Source: an uncultured Pseudomonadota bacterium (GTDB taxonomy: Bacteria > Pseudomonadota > Gammaproteobacteria > Steroidobacterales > Steroidobacteraceae). Taken from it: a DNA stretch of 64,000 bases. The position numbers and the translations under genes were made by a program. The stretch spans positions 38,076 through 102,075 of the forward strand of contig CAIPVV010000010.1 of assembly GCA_903868595.1 (NCBI GenBank). Direction: 5' to 3'. Every line of letters begins with the position of its first letter. The stretch's first letter is position 1. Of the stretch, positions 10,487 to 20,731 are shown one piece after another. The notes under the pieces were generated by a model. That model searched no databases. It was not told where the DNA came from and saw nothing but the letters and a program-made list of their open reading frames with translations.

Positions 10487-11035
10487 GTGATCGACTCCAA
10501 TCCGGCTGGCGTCACCCAGGTGGCGCGGCTCTATACCGACATCGCCCTGCTTCGCCGTGGTCCTGAGGACGTGCCGGTATCGGCCGTGCTGCTGGCCCTG
10601 ACGGTCCTCGCATACATGCTGCTCAGCCTGCTGCTCAGTGCCCTCATGCCCGCCGTGGAGGAGGACCAGATCGCCCTCATCGCACTGGACAGCTTCCTCT
10701 CCGTCGCATGGTACTGGGTTGTCCTGCGACTTGCCGGGCGGCCGGAGCGATTCCTGCAGACCGCGACCGCCGTCTTCGGCTACCAGACGATCGTCGCGCC
10801 GGCCTTCGTGGGCGCTACCTGGCTGTTCCTGCACTACATGAAGGACGCGACCTGGCAGCTGCCGGTTTCGCTGCTGCTGCTCGCGCTGGCGGTCTGGACG
10901 CTCGCGGTCAATGGACGCATCCTGCGCTCTGCCACCGGCTGGCCGCAGGTTACCTGCGTCGCCCTGGTGGTGATGGAGGCCATCATCAGCCGCGTCATTG
11001 CCCTGGGCCTCTTCCCCGGGACTGGTGCGCCCTAG
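10487..11035 (+). CDS. Multi-pass membrane protein, Yip1-like, function unknown
   Basis: A 182-residue hydrophobic protein with about five predicted membrane spans (LLALTVLAYMLLSLLLSALM, IALDSFLSVAWYWVVLRL, a segment near FVGATWLFLHYM, LPVSLLLLALAVWTLAV and a C-terminal helix). The N-terminus reads VARLYTDIALLRRGPEDVPVS, as in bacterial proteins of the Yip1/DUF1282 type, but I cannot assign a function. GTG at 10487 follows a GAGAGG ribosome site. It ends 9 bases before mpl on the same strand and may be translated from the same message. Confidence 0.7.
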   Translation: MIDSNPAGVTQVARLYTDIALLRRGPEDVPVSAVLLALTVLAYMLLSLLLSALMPAVEEDQIALIALDSFLSVAWYWVVLRLAGRPERFLQTATAVFGYQTIVAPAFVGATWLFLHYMKDATWQLPVSLLLLALAVWTLAVNGRILRSATGWPQVTCVALVVMEAIISRVIALGLFPGTGAP

Positions 11036-11044
11036 GCAAACTGC

Positions 11045-12418
11045 ATGCACGTACACATCCTTGGCATCTGCGGCACCTTCATGGGCGGCATCGCGGCGAT
11101 CGCGCGCGCTGCCGGGCACCGCGTCACCGGCTCCGACCGCAACGTCTACCCGCCTATGAGCACCCAACTGGCGCAGCTCGGCATCGAGGTCACCGAGGGC
11201 TTCGACGCCGCGCAACTGGAGCCGGCTCCCGATGTGGTGGTGATCGGCAACGTCATGAGCCGCGGCTCCGCCGTCATCGAGGCGCTGCTGGATCGCGGCA
11301 TTCCCTACGCGTCGGGCCCGGAGTGGCTGGCGCGCGAGGTGCTCCGGGACCGCTGGGTGCTGGCCGTGGCCGGCACGCACGGCAAGACCACGACCACCAG
11401 CATGCTGGCCCATATCCTGGATCAGGCCGGCCTTGCGCCCGGCTTCCTGATCGGTGGCGTGCCCGGTAATTTCGACGTCAGCGCGCGCCTGGGCAACGCG
11501 CCGTTCTTCGTGATCGAGGCGGATGAATACGACACGGCTTTTTTCGACAAGCGCGCCAAGTTCGTCCACTACCGCCCCCGCACCGTCATCCTCAACAACC
11601 TTGAGTTTGACCACGCGGACATCTATCCGGACCTCGAAGCAATCAAGCGCCAGTTCAACCACCTGGTGCGCACCGTGCCGGGCAGCGGCCGCATCCTCTG
11701 CAATGCCCGCGATGAGAACCTGGCGGATGTGCTCAGGCAAGGCTGCTGGACGCCGCGCGAGGGATTCGCGCGCGATGGCGGGCCGGGCGCCAACTGGTCA
11801 GCCAGGGCCCCGCAGCGCAGCGACTACGCGAGTTTCCAGGTGCTGCTGGATGGCGTGGCGCAAGGCAGCGTCAACTGGTCGCAGCTGGGCGGCCACAACG
11901 TGGATAACGCGCTGGCTGCGATTGCCGCTGCGCGCCATGCCGGCGTGCCCGTGGGGCAGGCGATCGCGGCGCTGGCGGATTTCAAGGGCGTGCGGCGGCG
12001 CATGGAGCTCTCCGGCGTTGCCGCCGGGGTCAGTGTCTACGACGATTTCGCGCACCATCCCACGGCCATCGCCACCACGATCGACGGCCTGCGTCGGCGC
12101 ATTGGCGCCGCGCGCCTGGTGGCAGTGCTGGAGCCGCGCTCCAACACCATGAAGCTGGGCGTGCACCGCGAGACGCTGGGTCCCTCACTGGCCGGTGCGG
12201 ACGACGTGTTCGTGTACGCGCCGCCGGACCTGGGCTGGGACGCCGGTACCATCACGCGGCCCTTGGGAGCGCGCGCACACCTTGCCGGCAGCATCGAGGA
12301 CCTCCTGCAGCAGCTGACAGCGACGCTCAAGTCCGGTGACCAGGTGCTGATCATGAGCAATGGCGGCTTCGGCGGCCTGCATCGCAAACTGCTGGATGCC
12401 CTGGGAGTGCGCCAGTGA
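11045..12418 (+). CDS. mpl: UDP-N-acetylmuramate:L-alanyl-gamma-D-glutamyl-meso-diaminopimelate ligase
   Basis: A 457-residue Mur-ligase-family enzyme that joins recycled tripeptide to UDP-MurNAc in murein recycling. The N-terminus HVHILGICGTFMGGIAAIAR is the Rossmann-like substrate domain; the ATP loop is GTHGKTTTTSMLAHIL (about residue 111), followed by the Mur motifs EADEYDTAFFDKR, NNLEFDHADIYPD and YDDFAHHPTAI. The Mpl-specific IEADEYDTAFFDKRAKFVHY segment separates it from MurC. Its stop overlaps the start of the next gene as GTGA, so translation is coupled. Confidence 0.96.
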   Translation: MHVHILGICGTFMGGIAAIARAAGHRVTGSDRNVYPPMSTQLAQLGIEVTEGFDAAQLEPAPDVVVIGNVMSRGSAVIEALLDRGIPYASGPEWLAREVLRDRWVLAVAGTHGKTTTTSMLAHILDQAGLAPGFLIGGVPGNFDVSARLGNAPFFVIEADEYDTAFFDKRAKFVHYRPRTVILNNLEFDHADIYPDLEAIKRQFNHLVRTVPGSGRILCNARDENLADVLRQGCWTPREGFARDGGPGANWSARAPQRSDYASFQVLLDGVAQGSVNWSQLGGHNVDNALAAIAAARHAGVPVGQAIAALADFKGVRRRMELSGVAAGVSVYDDFAHHPTAIATTIDGLRRRIGAARLVAVLEPRSNTMKLGVHRETLGPSLAGADDVFVYAPPDLGWDAGTITRPLGARAHLAGSIEDLLQQLTATLKSGDQVLIMSNGGFGGLHRKLLDALGVRQ

Positions 12419-13023
12419 GCCCGCCCGTGACCGAGGAGATCCCGCTGTTTCCGCTCAACACGGTCCTGTTCCCGGGCGGGCCCCTGCCGCTGCGGATCTT
12501 CGAGACCCGGTACGTCGATATGGTGCGCGACTGCCTGCGGCGCGACAGCGCCTTTGGCGTGGTGCTTATCCGCGAGGGCATGGAGGCGGGCGGCACGGCC
12601 AACGTGATGCACGTTGGTACGCGGGCACGCATCGTGGATTTCAATCCAATGCCCGACGGACTGCTGGGGATCATTTGCCGCGGCGAACAGCGCTTCAGGG
12701 TGCTGGAGCGACGCCGGCAGGCGGACGGCCTGAACATCGGGCGCGTGCAGAGCCTCGCGCCGCCCACGGCCACGGCCGTGCCGGAGACCTACCGACACCT
12801 GGCGGAGCTGCTGCGCCGGGTGCTTCCGGAGCTGGGCTCCCTGTATGCCGCAATCAAGAACGACTATGACGATGCCGATTGGGTGTCGTGCCGCCTGGCG
12901 GAGATCCTGCCGCTGGAGCAGCGGGAGAAGCAGCGCCTGCTGGAGTTGGAGGATCCGGTGGAACGCCTGGCGATGCTGGATCCGCACATCCAGGCCGCCG
13001 ACGATGAAGACGACGAGGCTTAG
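12415..13023 (+). CDS. Lon N-terminal (LonN/PUA-like) substrate-binding domain protein
   Basis: A 202-residue stand-alone Lon N-domain without the AAA or protease parts. It opens with EEIPLFPLNTVLFPGGPLPL and IFETRYVDMVRDCL, the signature of this fold, and contains GIICRGEQRFRVLE and, near the end, LPLEQREKQRLLELEDPVER. Such proteins are common in proteobacteria; their role is not settled. GTG at 12415 overlaps the mpl stop, making this the second cistron of the pair. A short acidic tail (AADDEDDEA) ends it, three bases before the convergent CAAX-protease gene. Confidence 0.88.
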   Translation: MSPPVTEEIPLFPLNTVLFPGGPLPLRIFETRYVDMVRDCLRRDSAFGVVLIREGMEAGGTANVMHVGTRARIVDFNPMPDGLLGIICRGEQRFRVLERRRQADGLNIGRVQSLAPPTATAVPETYRHLAELLRRVLPELGSLYAAIKNDYDDADWVSCRLAEILPLEQREKQRLLELEDPVERLAMLDPHIQAADDEDDEA

Positions 13024-13026
13024 GGG

Positions 13027-13896
13027 CTAGGCGCGGCGCCGTCGGTAGTACCGCAGCAGCGGCACGGCCGCCAGCAGCGTCCAGCCCAGCGTGAGGTAGC
13101 CCACGAAGCCATCGTGCTGGCTGACCAGCCAGCCCAGGGGCGCTGCGCGATCCACGCTCGTCAGGCGCAGCACCGCCAGCATCACCGTGACCCAGCCTGC
13201 GTGCAGGCCAATGCCCGCGGCGATGTTCCCCGTATCGCCGCGAACCACGGCCAGCAGCGCGCCCACGGCGGCGAGCGAGAGGTAGGCGTCCAGAATGACG
13301 CTGGGATGCGCGAATTCCGCCAGCGAGCCGCCCAGCAGCTGCAGGCCGCTCAGGTACGTCACGGCCTCGTCCGGAATGCGATAGCGGGCGAAGAAGTGCG
13401 TCGCGGCATAGAGCAGGGCGGTCGCGAGCACCGCGACGGTGCGGCCGGACTCCCGTGATACGGCCGTGTACATGGCGCCCCGCAGGAAGGTCTCCTCGAT
13501 CAGCGCCACGACCAGTCCCGAGCCCAGTCCCGCCAGCAGCGCCTTGCCCAGTACCGCCAGGCCCGTGCCGCTGTGGACCTCCCGCAGTCCCAGCACCAGC
13601 ATCAACAGGGCCAGGGGCAGCATGAACAGCAGGCCCAGTGCATATCCGCGCAGCACGTGCCTCAGGAACTCCCGGCGTGGGGCGCCGTAGCCGAGGGCGG
13701 CGCGGTTGGCCACCCCAAGGCGCCGGGCGACCAGGTACAGGCCCAGTGCCAGGCCCAGCATGGCCACGCGGTTACCGACCCGCTGGAACGGTACGCTGGC
13801 GTAGCGGTTGACCAGTTCCCACGCGGGCCAGGTGGCTAACACGACCAGGCCCAGGGCGGCGGCGAAGAGGGCGGCGAAATAGCTGAGCGCGCGCAC
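13027..13896 (-). CDS. CPBP-family (CAAX-type) intramembrane metalloprotease
   Basis: A 289-residue membrane protein with about eight hydrophobic spans. The CPBP/Abi motifs are present: IEETFLRG (EExxxR), the ATHFFARYR segment that supplies the FxxxH-type histidine, and LHAGWV near the C-terminus. The family includes CAAX proteases and bacteriocin-immunity proteins; the substrate here is unknown. I choose GTG at 13896 because an AGGAG ribosome site lies 11 bases upstream and the first membrane helix begins right after (SYFAALFAAALGLVVLATW). A longer open frame upstream overlaps cpdA and is not protein-like. Confidence 0.82.
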   Translation of the reverse strand: MRALSYFAALFAAALGLVVLATWPAWELVNRYASVPFQRVGNRVAMLGLALGLYLVARRLGVANRAALGYGAPRREFLRHVLRGYALGLLFMLPLALLMLVLGLREVHSGTGLAVLGKALLAGLGSGLVVALIEETFLRGAMYTAVSRESGRTVAVLATALLYAATHFFARYRIPDEAVTYLSGLQLLGGSLAEFAHPSVILDAYLSLAAVGALLAVVRGDTGNIAAGIGLHAGWVTVMLAVLRLTSVDRAAPLGWLVSQHDGFVGYLTLGWTLLAAVPLLRYYRRRRA

Positions 13897-14002
13897 GGGC
13901 TTGGGAGCTCCTGTTAGGGGCGGCAGTCTTTGTCGGGGAGATCGCGCCGCGCGCGCCACGGTACTGGCAGCCCGGCAGCCCGGCAAGCCCGCGGAGACGG
14001 GG

Positions 14003-14788
14003 CTAGCGGCGCCCGCCGGCGGCCCGCTGCTCGTCGGGCAGCCAGGCGATGTGGCTCTGCACGGTGCCCTCCGGGAGCAGCCGCAGCACGCGGTAGGCCG
14101 GCGGCAGGGTGTCCACCGCGAAGTCCGGGGACCGCGGGAGGAACTGCGCGCAGGTGGAGGGCGTGCCGAGGATGCGCACGCCATGCCGCTCGCCCTCGTA
14201 CGCCTGGTGCACGTGGCCGAAGACCACGCCTCGCACCTGCGGGTGGCGGTCGAGAATGGCAAAGAGCGCATCCGGGTTGGTCAGTCCCACCGTATCCAGC
14301 CACTGGCTGCCCATCCGGATCGGCTGATGGTGCAGCGCGACAAGTGCATGCCGGTCCGGGGCGCCCGCCAGGGCGCGCTCAAGCCGGTCCAGCTCGCTGG
14401 GGGACAAGCTGCCCCGGGTTTGGCGGGGAACGCTGCTGTCCAGCAGGACCACCCGCCAGCCGGCCGTGTCGTAGTGCCCGCCCACCTGGAACGGCGGGCC
14501 GCGCAGGGCCCGCTCCAGCTCCACCGCGTCGTCGTGGTTCCCGGGAATGCACAGCACGGGCTTGCCGAGCCGGCCCATGACCTGCCGGAAGGGCGCGTAG
14601 CCGCCCGCATCGTCCTGAACCAAGTCGCCGGTGGCGAGAATGGCGTCCGCGGCGCGGATATCCGCCTCCGCGGCGCGCAGCGTGTCCTTGAGCGCAAGCA
14701 GGGTAGGCACCCCGCGCAGCCGGCCCGCGGGGTCGGCGAAGAGGTGCGGGTCCGTAATTTGAACCAATTGGACGGTGGGTGTGCTCAC
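14003..14788 (-). CDS. cpdA: 3',5'-cyclic-AMP phosphodiesterase (metallophosphoesterase)
   Basis: A 261-residue class III cyclic nucleotide phosphodiesterase. The metal-binding motifs appear in order: QITDPHLF, ATGDLVQDD, CIPGNHDD, ALHHQP and VVFGHVHQAYEG, which together hold the dinuclear metal site; GTPSTCAQFLP near the end is typical of CpdA. It hydrolyses cAMP in the cytoplasm and tunes CRP-type regulation. The start is GTG 14788. It precedes the CPBP protease on the same strand with a 106-base gap and is divergent from tkt. Confidence 0.93.
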   Translation of the reverse strand: MSTPTVQLVQITDPHLFADPAGRLRGVPTLLALKDTLRAAEADIRAADAILATGDLVQDDAGGYAPFRQVMGRLGKPVLCIPGNHDDAVELERALRGPPFQVGGHYDTAGWRVVLLDSSVPRQTRGSLSPSELDRLERALAGAPDRHALVALHHQPIRMGSQWLDTVGLTNPDALFAILDRHPQVRGVVFGHVHQAYEGERHGVRILGTPSTCAQFLPRSPDFAVDTLPPAYRVLRLLPEGTVQSHIAWLPDEQRAAGGRR

Positions 14789-15025
14789 GGTGCTCGCGGC
14801 GGCTGCGTTTCCGGACGCACTCTAACAAGGCACTATTTGCCCGAACGGTGATACACGTCCGAACCTTGGAGGGGTTCGGCTGCGGGATCCGGCATTCGTG
14901 ACGGGGGTGTCTCCGGATCGCACATAATGCACGTGCCGGCAAGCCGAAAGACCCGATTTGCCGTAAGGCGCCCTGAGCTGGAAAATGTCCGGCTTTCCTT
15001 ACCGTCCCGTGAGCCGAAACCTGCA
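14789..15025. other. cpdA/tkt divergent intergenic region
   Basis: This holds the divergent control signals for cpdA and tkt. A 7-bp inverted repeat CCGAACC/GGTTCGG (14859-14879) with no T run could be a binding site. A CATAAT element (about 14921-14926) is a possible -10 for tkt but has no good -35. I see no small gene or RNA here. Confidence 0.35.
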
Positions 15026-17026
15026 ATGCCATCTCATCAAGAACTTGCCAACGCCATCCGCGCCCTCTCCATGGACGCCGTCCAGCAGGCCAACTCCGGA
15101 CACCCGGGTGCGCCCATGGGCATGGCGGACATCGCCGAGGTGCTGTGGCGCGGCGTAATGCGCCACAACCCATCGGATCCGACCTGGTGGAATCGCGATC
15201 GCTTCGTGCTGTCCAACGGCCACGCCTCGATGCTGCTGTACTCGGTGCTGCACCTGACGGGATACCCGCTCTCGATCGAGGAGATCCGTAACTTCCGCCA
15301 GCTGGGCTCCCATACCGCGGGCCATCCGGAGCACGACGTGCACCTGGGCATCGAGACGACCACAGGTCCTCTCGGCCAGGGCATCGCCAATGCGGTCGGC
15401 ATGGCGCTGGCCGAGAAGCTGCTGGCGGCGCAGTACAACCGTCCCGGCCTGCCGGTGATCGACCACCGCACCTACGCCTTCGTCGGCGATGGTTGCCTGA
15501 TGGAGGGCATCTCGCACGAGGCCTGCTCGCTGGCGGGCACGCTCAAGCTCGGCAAGCTCGTGGTGTTCTTCGACGACAACGGCATCACGATCGATGGCGA
15601 CGTCCACGGCTGGTGCAACGACGACACGCCGGCGCGCTTCGAGGCCTATGGCTGGAAGGTGATCCGCGCCGTGGAGGGCAACAACGCCGCCGCCATTGCC
15701 GCCGCCATCCAGCAAGCGCAGTCGCAGTCCGAGCGTCCGACCCTGATCTGCTGCAAGACCGTCATTGGCTTCGGCGCCCCCAACAAGGGCGGCAGTGCCC
15801 GCACGCATGGCGAGCCGCTGGGTGCGGCGGAGATCGAGGCCACGCGCAAGAACCTCGGCTGGACCTCGCCGCCGTTCGAGATACCCGCCGACATCCGCGC
15901 GGCCTGGGACCAGCGCACGGCGGGCCAGCTGGCGCAGGATGCCTGGAACGCCTTGTATGCGCGCTATCAGGCGGCCTACCCGCAGGAAGCACAGGACCTC
16001 ACGCGCCGTCTCGGCGGGCAGCTGCCGGGCAACTGGCATGAGGTCGCCGCCGACCTGATGGGCCAGGCGGCGGCGTTGGATGTTCCCCAGGCCACGCGCC
16101 AGTCCTCCCAGTTCGCCCTCAATCTCATCGGCCCGCACCTGGGCGAGCTGGTCGGCGGATCTGCCGACCTGACCGGCTCCAACAACACCTTCCGCAAGGA
16201 TTCGCGGGCGGTAACGCCCGACGACGCCAGCGGCAACTACATCAACTACGGCGTGCGTGAGTTCGCGATGACCGCGATCATGAACGGTCTGTGCCTGCAC
16301 GGCGGTTTCCGGCCGTACGCGGGCACGTTCCTGGTGTTCTCCGACTACGCGCGCAACGCGGTGCGCCTGGCCGCGCTCATGCGCCAGGGCGTGATCCTGG
16401 TGTACACGCATGACTCTATCGGCCTGGGCGAGGACGGCCCGACCCACCAGCCCGTCGAGCACGTGGCCAGCCTGCGCCTAATGCCGAACCTGTCGGTCTG
16501 GCGGCCCTGCGACGCGGCGGAAACCGCGGCGGCCTGGGTTTGCAGCGTGGAGCGCGATGACGGCCCGAGCGCCCTGGTGCTCACGCGCCAGGCGCTGCCG
16601 CAGCAGCCGCGCACTCCGGCACAGCAGGCGGCGATCCTGCGCGGCGGCTACACGCTGATCGACTGCGACGGCATGCCGGAGGCAATCGTGATCGCCACCG
16701 GCTCCGAGGTCGCCCTGGGCGTCGAGGCGGTCAAGGCGCTGGCAGGCCAGGGCCGCCGCGTTCGGCTGGTGTCCATGCCCTGCGTGGAGGCCTTCCAGGC
16801 CCAGGACGCCGCCTGGCGCGAAGCCGTGCTGCCGGCCGCGGTAACGCGACGCGTGGCAATCGAGGCAGGCGCGACAGGCCTGTGGTGGCGCCACGTCGGC
16901 AGCCAGGGCCGCGTATTGGGCATCGACCAGTTCGGTGCCTCCGGCAAGGCCAGCGAGCTGTTCCGCCATTTCGGGCTTACAGCGGAAAATCTGCAGCGAA
17001 CAATCGTAGAATTGCTGAATAACTGA
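15026..17026 (+). CDS. tkt: Transketolase
   Basis: A 666-residue thiamine-diphosphate enzyme exchanging two-carbon units in the pentose phosphate (or Calvin) pathway. It opens with [20 protein letters not shown] (substrate-binding His), then [37 protein letters not shown], the ThDP/metal motif [13 protein letters not shown] with the distal Asn in [11 protein letters not shown], and the pyrimidine-domain segment [37 protein letters not shown] is the transketolase signature. ATG 15026 matches the usual N-terminus; a longer frame upstream lacks homologous sequence. It leads a tkt-gapA-pgk-pyk set with a 15-base gap to gapA. Confidence 0.97.
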   Translation: MPSHQELANAIRALSMDAVQQANSGHPGAPMGMADIAEVLWRGVMRHNPSDPTWWNRDRFVLSNGHASMLLYSVLHLTGYPLSIEEIRNFRQLGSHTAGHPEHDVHLGIETTTGPLGQGIANAVGMALAEKLLAAQYNRPGLPVIDHRTYAFVGDGCLMEGISHEACSLAGTLKLGKLVVFFDDNGITIDGDVHGWCNDDTPARFEAYGWKVIRAVEGNNAAAIAAAIQQAQSQSERPTLICCKTVIGFGAPNKGGSARTHGEPLGAAEIEATRKNLGWTSPPFEIPADIRAAWDQRTAGQLAQDAWNALYARYQAAYPQEAQDLTRRLGGQLPGNWHEVAADLMGQAAALDVPQATRQSSQFALNLIGPHLGELVGGSADLTGSNNTFRKDSRAVTPDDASGNYINYGVREFAMTAIMNGLCLHGGFRPYAGTFLVFSDYARNAVRLAALMRQGVILVYTHDSIGLGEDGPTHQPVEHVASLRLMPNLSVWRPCDAAETAAAWVCSVERDDGPSALVLTRQALPQQPRTPAQQAAILRGGYTLIDCDGMPEAIVIATGSEVALGVEAVKALAGQGRRVRLVSMPCVEAFQAQDAAWREAVLPAAVTRRVAIEAGATGLWWRHVGSQGRVLGIDQFGASGKASELFRHFGLTAENLQRTIVELLNN

Positions 17027-17041
17027 ACCAGAGGACATCCC

Positions 17042-18055
17042 ATGGCGATCAAGGTTGGCATCAATGGTTACGGGCGTATCGGCCGTAACATCCTGCGGGC
17101 GCTGTACGAGTCCGGCCGCACGACCGACATCCAGATTGTGGCCATCAACGATCTGGGCGATGCCAAGATCAACGCGCACCTGACGCGCTATGACACGGCC
17201 CACGGCAAGTTCAATGCCGATGTGCAGGTCGACGGCGACAGCATGGTCATCAACGGCGACCGCATCCGCGTGCTCTCCGAGCGCGACCCGTCGAAGCTGC
17301 CATGGGGCCAGCTTGGCGTCGACGTTGTGTTCGAGTGCACCGGCATCTTCACGAGCAAGGCCAAGGCCTCCGCGCACATCGCCGGTGGCGCCAAGAGGGT
17401 GCTGATCTCCGCCCCGGGAGGTGCCGACGTGGATGCCACCGTGGTGTACGGCGTGAACCACGCCGTGCTGAAGTCGCAGTTCACGGTCGTCTCCAACGCC
17501 TCCTGCACCACCAACTGCCTGGCGCCGCTGGCCAAGGTGCTGAACGACAACATCGGTCTCAAGCACGGCCTGATGACCACCATCCATGCCTACACCAACG
17601 ACCAGGTGCTCACGGACGTCTATCACGAGGACCTGCGCCGCGCGCGTTCGGCCACGATGTCGATGATCCCCACCAAGACCGGAGCCGCCGCCGCGGTGGG
17701 TCTGGTGCTGCCGGAGCTCAAGGGCAAGCTCGATGGCTTCGCGATCCGCGTGCCGACGATCAACGTCTCTATGGTCGACCTGACCTTCACGGCCAACCGC
17801 CCGACCAGCGCTGAGGAGATCAACCAGCTGGTCAAGGCCGCTGCCGCAGGTCCCCTGAAGGGCGTGCTGGCCTACACCGAGGCGCCGCTGGTGTCGGTGG
17901 ACTACAACCATGACCCGGCTTCCTCCACCTACGACGCGACGCTGACCAAGGTCATCGACGGCACGATCGTCAAGGTCTGCTCCTGGTACGACAACGAGTG
18001 GGGCTTCTCCAACCGCATGCTGGACACCGCCCTGGCTTGGTCGAAGGCACCGTAG
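17042..18055 (+). CDS. gapA: Glyceraldehyde-3-phosphate dehydrogenase, type I
   Basis: A 337-residue homotetrameric glycolytic enzyme oxidising glyceraldehyde 3-phosphate to 1,3-bisphosphoglycerate. The N-terminal NAD fold is [17 protein letters not shown] with INDLGD; the active-site segment [17 protein letters not shown] holds the catalytic cysteine. [11 protein letters not shown] closes the protein. The INDL segment suggests NAD preference. An AGAGGA ribosome site precedes ATG 17042. It is followed one base later by pgk, so the two are surely co-transcribed. Confidence 0.97.
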   Translation: MAIKVGINGYGRIGRNILRALYESGRTTDIQIVAINDLGDAKINAHLTRYDTAHGKFNADVQVDGDSMVINGDRIRVLSERDPSKLPWGQLGVDVVFECTGIFTSKAKASAHIAGGAKRVLISAPGGADVDATVVYGVNHAVLKSQFTVVSNASCTTNCLAPLAKVLNDNIGLKHGLMTTIHAYTNDQVLTDVYHEDLRRARSATMSMIPTKTGAAAAVGLVLPELKGKLDGFAIRVPTINVSMVDLTFTANRPTSAEEINQLVKAAAAGPLKGVLAYTEAPLVSVDYNHDPASSTYDATLTKVIDGTIVKVCSWYDNEWGFSNRMLDTALAWSKAP

Positions 18056-18056
18056 G

Positions 18057-19235
18057 ATGAAAGTCCTGGAGATGGCACGGCTGGATCTGGCGGGCAAACG
18101 CGTCATGATCCGCGAGGACCTCAATGTCCCGATCAAGGACGGCGAGGTGACCAGCGACGCGCGCATCAGGGCCTCGCTGCCGACGATCCGCCTGGCGCTG
18201 GAGAAGGGCGCGCGCGTGATCCTCCTGTCTCACCTGGGACGACCGGAAGAAGGCAAGTACGACCCGGAGCTGTCGCTGGCTCCGGTGGCAACGCGGCTCT
18301 CGGCGCTGCTCGGCAAGAGCGTGCCGCTGGTGAAGGACTGGCTCGACGGCGTGAGCGTCGAGCCGGGCTCCGTCGTGCTTTGCGAGAACGTCCGCTTCAA
18401 CAAGGGCGAGAAGAAGGACAGCGAGGAACTCTCGCGTCGCATGGCTGCGCTGTGCGATGTGTTCGTCATGGATGCCTTCGGTACGGCCCACCGGGCCGAG
18501 GCCAGCACCCACGGCGTGGCGCGCTACGCGCCGGTCGCGGCCGCAGGCCCGCTGCTGGTCAGCGAGCTGGACGCGCTGGAGCGGGCGCTGGAGAAGCCCA
18601 AACGACCGCTGGTGGCAATCGTCGCTGGCTCCAAGGTCAGTACCAAGCTGACGATCCTGGAGGCCTTGCTGGAGAAGGTCGACCGGCTGATCGTGGGTGG
18701 CGGCATCGCGAACACGTTCCTGGCGGCCAGCGGCGTCAGCGTCGGCAAGTCGCTGTGCGAGATGGAGCAGCTGGATACCTGCCGTCGCCTGATGACCCGT
18801 GCGCGCGAGCGCGGGGCGGACATCCCGCTGCCGACCGATGTGGTCACGGCCAAGGAGTTCGCCGCGACGGCGCACGCCGACGTCCGCGACATTCACGAGG
18901 TGGCCGCGGATGACCTGATCCTGGATATCGGCCCGGATACGGCGGAGCGCTTTGCCAAGATCATCGAGGAGGCAGGTACCGTTCTCTGGAACGGCCCGGT
19001 CGGCGTCTTTGAATTCGACCAGTTCGGCGAGGGCACGCGCGTGGTCGCCAATGCGATCGCGAGCAGCAAGGCCTTCTCGCTGGCCGGTGGCGGCGATACC
19101 CTAGCAGCTATCGAAAAATACGGGGTCCAGGACGGTATTTCCTATATATCTACGGGCGGCGGTGCCTTCCTCGAATTCGTCGAGGGCAAGAAGCTCCCGG
19201 CCGTCGCGGCACTCGAAGACCGCGCTTCCAAATAA
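18057..19235 (+). CDS. pgk: Phosphoglycerate kinase
   Basis: A 392-residue monomeric enzyme transferring phosphate from 1,3-bisphosphoglycerate to ADP. Recognised by the N-domain [19 protein letters not shown] (R-D-xN-V-P motif), [29 protein letters not shown] and [13 protein letters not shown]; the nucleotide domain contains [23 protein letters not shown] and the GGGDTLAA loop. Its ATG begins one base after the gapA stop. Confidence 0.97.
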   Translation: MKVLEMARLDLAGKRVMIREDLNVPIKDGEVTSDARIRASLPTIRLALEKGARVILLSHLGRPEEGKYDPELSLAPVATRLSALLGKSVPLVKDWLDGVSVEPGSVVLCENVRFNKGEKKDSEELSRRMAALCDVFVMDAFGTAHRAEASTHGVARYAPVAAAGPLLVSELDALERALEKPKRPLVAIVAGSKVSTKLTILEALLEKVDRLIVGGGIANTFLAASGVSVGKSLCEMEQLDTCRRLMTRARERGADIPLPTDVVTAKEFAATAHADVRDIHEVAADDLILDIGPDTAERFAKIIEEAGTVLWNGPVGVFEFDQFGEGTRVVANAIASSKAFSLAGGGDTLAAIEKYGVQDGISYISTGGGAFLEFVEGKKLPAVAALEDRASK

Positions 19236-19280
19236 TCACTCGCCGTAGGCACGACGGCAGCAAGTAGGCGTAAAGCAGTC

Positions 19281-20711
19281 ATGTTAAGGCGAACGAAGAT
19301 CGTAGCAACCCTCGGGCCGGCCACGGATAACCCAGAGGTCATTCGGGAGATGATCCGCGCGGGCTTGGATATGGCGCGCATCAACTTCTCCCACGGTGGT
19401 CGCGAGGACGTCCGGCGCCGGATTACCCAGCTGCGCGAGGCGGCTGCGGAAGTCGGTCGGCCAGTCGGCATCCTGGCTGACCTCTCGGGTCCCAAGATCC
19501 GCATCGAGAGCTTTGTCTCCGGCAAGATTCATCTGTCCGAAGGGCAGCCCTTTGCGCTTGATACGAGCCTTGATCCGGCCGCCGGCAATGAGCGTGAGGT
19601 CGGTTGCGCCTACAAGGACCTGCCGCGCGACGTGAAGGCGGGCGACACGCTGCTGCTCGCCGATGGCTTCATCATCCTGGATGTGGTCTCCGTGACCGGT
19701 ACCCGCATCGAGTGCACGACGCGTGTGGGTGGGGAACTCTCCAACCGCAAGGGACTTAACCGCCAGGGCGGGGGCCTTTCGGCGCCGGCGCTGACCGAGA
19801 AGGACCTGGAGGACATCAAGCTCGCCGCGGAAATGGGCGTGGACTACCTGGCCGTCTCCTTCGCGCGTGATGCAGCGGATATCCGCCGTGCGCAGGCGGA
19901 GCTGCGCAAGTGGCGAGGTACCGCGCACATGGTGGCCAAGATCGAGCGTCACGAGGCGATCGAGAACCTCAGCCAGATCCTCTCCGCCACCGATGCCGTG
20001 ATGGTCGCGCGTGGCGACCTGGGCGTGGAGATGGGCTACGCGGAGCTGACCGGCCTGCAGAAGACGATCATCCACCAGGCCTTGGCCGCCAATCGGGTCG
20101 TCATCACGGCGACCCAGATGATGGAGTCGATGATCGCCAGCCCCGTGCCGACCCGTGCGGAGGTGAGCGACGTGGCCAACGCCGTGCTGGACGGCACCGA
20201 TGCGGTGATGCTGTCGGCCGAGACCGCCACGGGTCGGTTCCCGGTCAAGGCGGTGCAGGCCATGAACGAGGTCATCCTCGGCGCCGAGAAATACGAGCTG
20301 GGCAATCCGGGCTCGGTGCGCACCGAGGGCGAGTTCTCCAACACCGAGGAAGCCATCGCCAAGGCGGTGATGTACACGGCCAACCACCTGCGCGTGCGGG
20401 CGATCGTGGCGCTGACCGAGTCGGGCCTTACGCCGCTGTGGATGTCGCGTATCCGCGTGGATATCCCGATCTACGCCTTTACGCGCCAGGAGGCCACCCG
20501 CGGCCGCGTCACGCTGTACCGCGGCGTGTACCCGGTGCAGTTCGACGTGACCCATGCCACCAGCCAGACCATGGCGATGGCGGTCTTCGAGCGGCTGCTG
20601 GAGCAGAAACTGGTGGACGTGGGCGACCAGATCATCCTCACCAAGGGTGACCTGTCCGGCGTGCAGGGCGGTACCAACACGCTGCAGATCCTGCGCGTCA
20701 TCGGCGGCTGA
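19281..20711 (+). CDS. pyk: Pyruvate kinase
   Basis: A 476-residue enzyme converting phosphoenolpyruvate and ADP to pyruvate and ATP. It starts RRTKIVATLGPATDNPEVI, then SGPKIRIE, a B-domain, the KIERHEAIENL segment with the catalytic lysine, MVARGDLGVEMGYAEL, ITATQMMESMI and the MLSAETATGRFPV signature. The C-terminal effector domain ends in GTNTLQILRV. It closes the tkt-gapA-pgk-pyk set; fba, often the next gene in related clusters, is not here. Confidence 0.96.
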   Translation: MLRRTKIVATLGPATDNPEVIREMIRAGLDMARINFSHGGREDVRRRITQLREAAAEVGRPVGILADLSGPKIRIESFVSGKIHLSEGQPFALDTSLDPAAGNEREVGCAYKDLPRDVKAGDTLLLADGFIILDVVSVTGTRIECTTRVGGELSNRKGLNRQGGGLSAPALTEKDLEDIKLAAEMGVDYLAVSFARDAADIRRAQAELRKWRGTAHMVAKIERHEAIENLSQILSATDAVMVARGDLGVEMGYAELTGLQKTIIHQALAANRVVITATQMMESMIASPVPTRAEVSDVANAVLDGTDAVMLSAETATGRFPVKAVQAMNEVILGAEKYELGNPGSVRTEGEFSNTEEAIAKAVMYTANHLRVRAIVALTESGLTPLWMSRIRVDIPIYAFTRQEATRGRVTLYRGVYPVQFDVTHATSQTMAMAVFERLLEQKLVDVGDQIILTKGDLSGVQGGTNTLQILRVIGG

Positions 20712-20731
20712 GCACTCTTGCAGGCCACCCG

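Noticed and set aside
14859..14879. Inverted repeat CCGAACC/GGTTCGG as a terminator
   Set aside because: No T run and it lies between divergent starts; at most a protein site.
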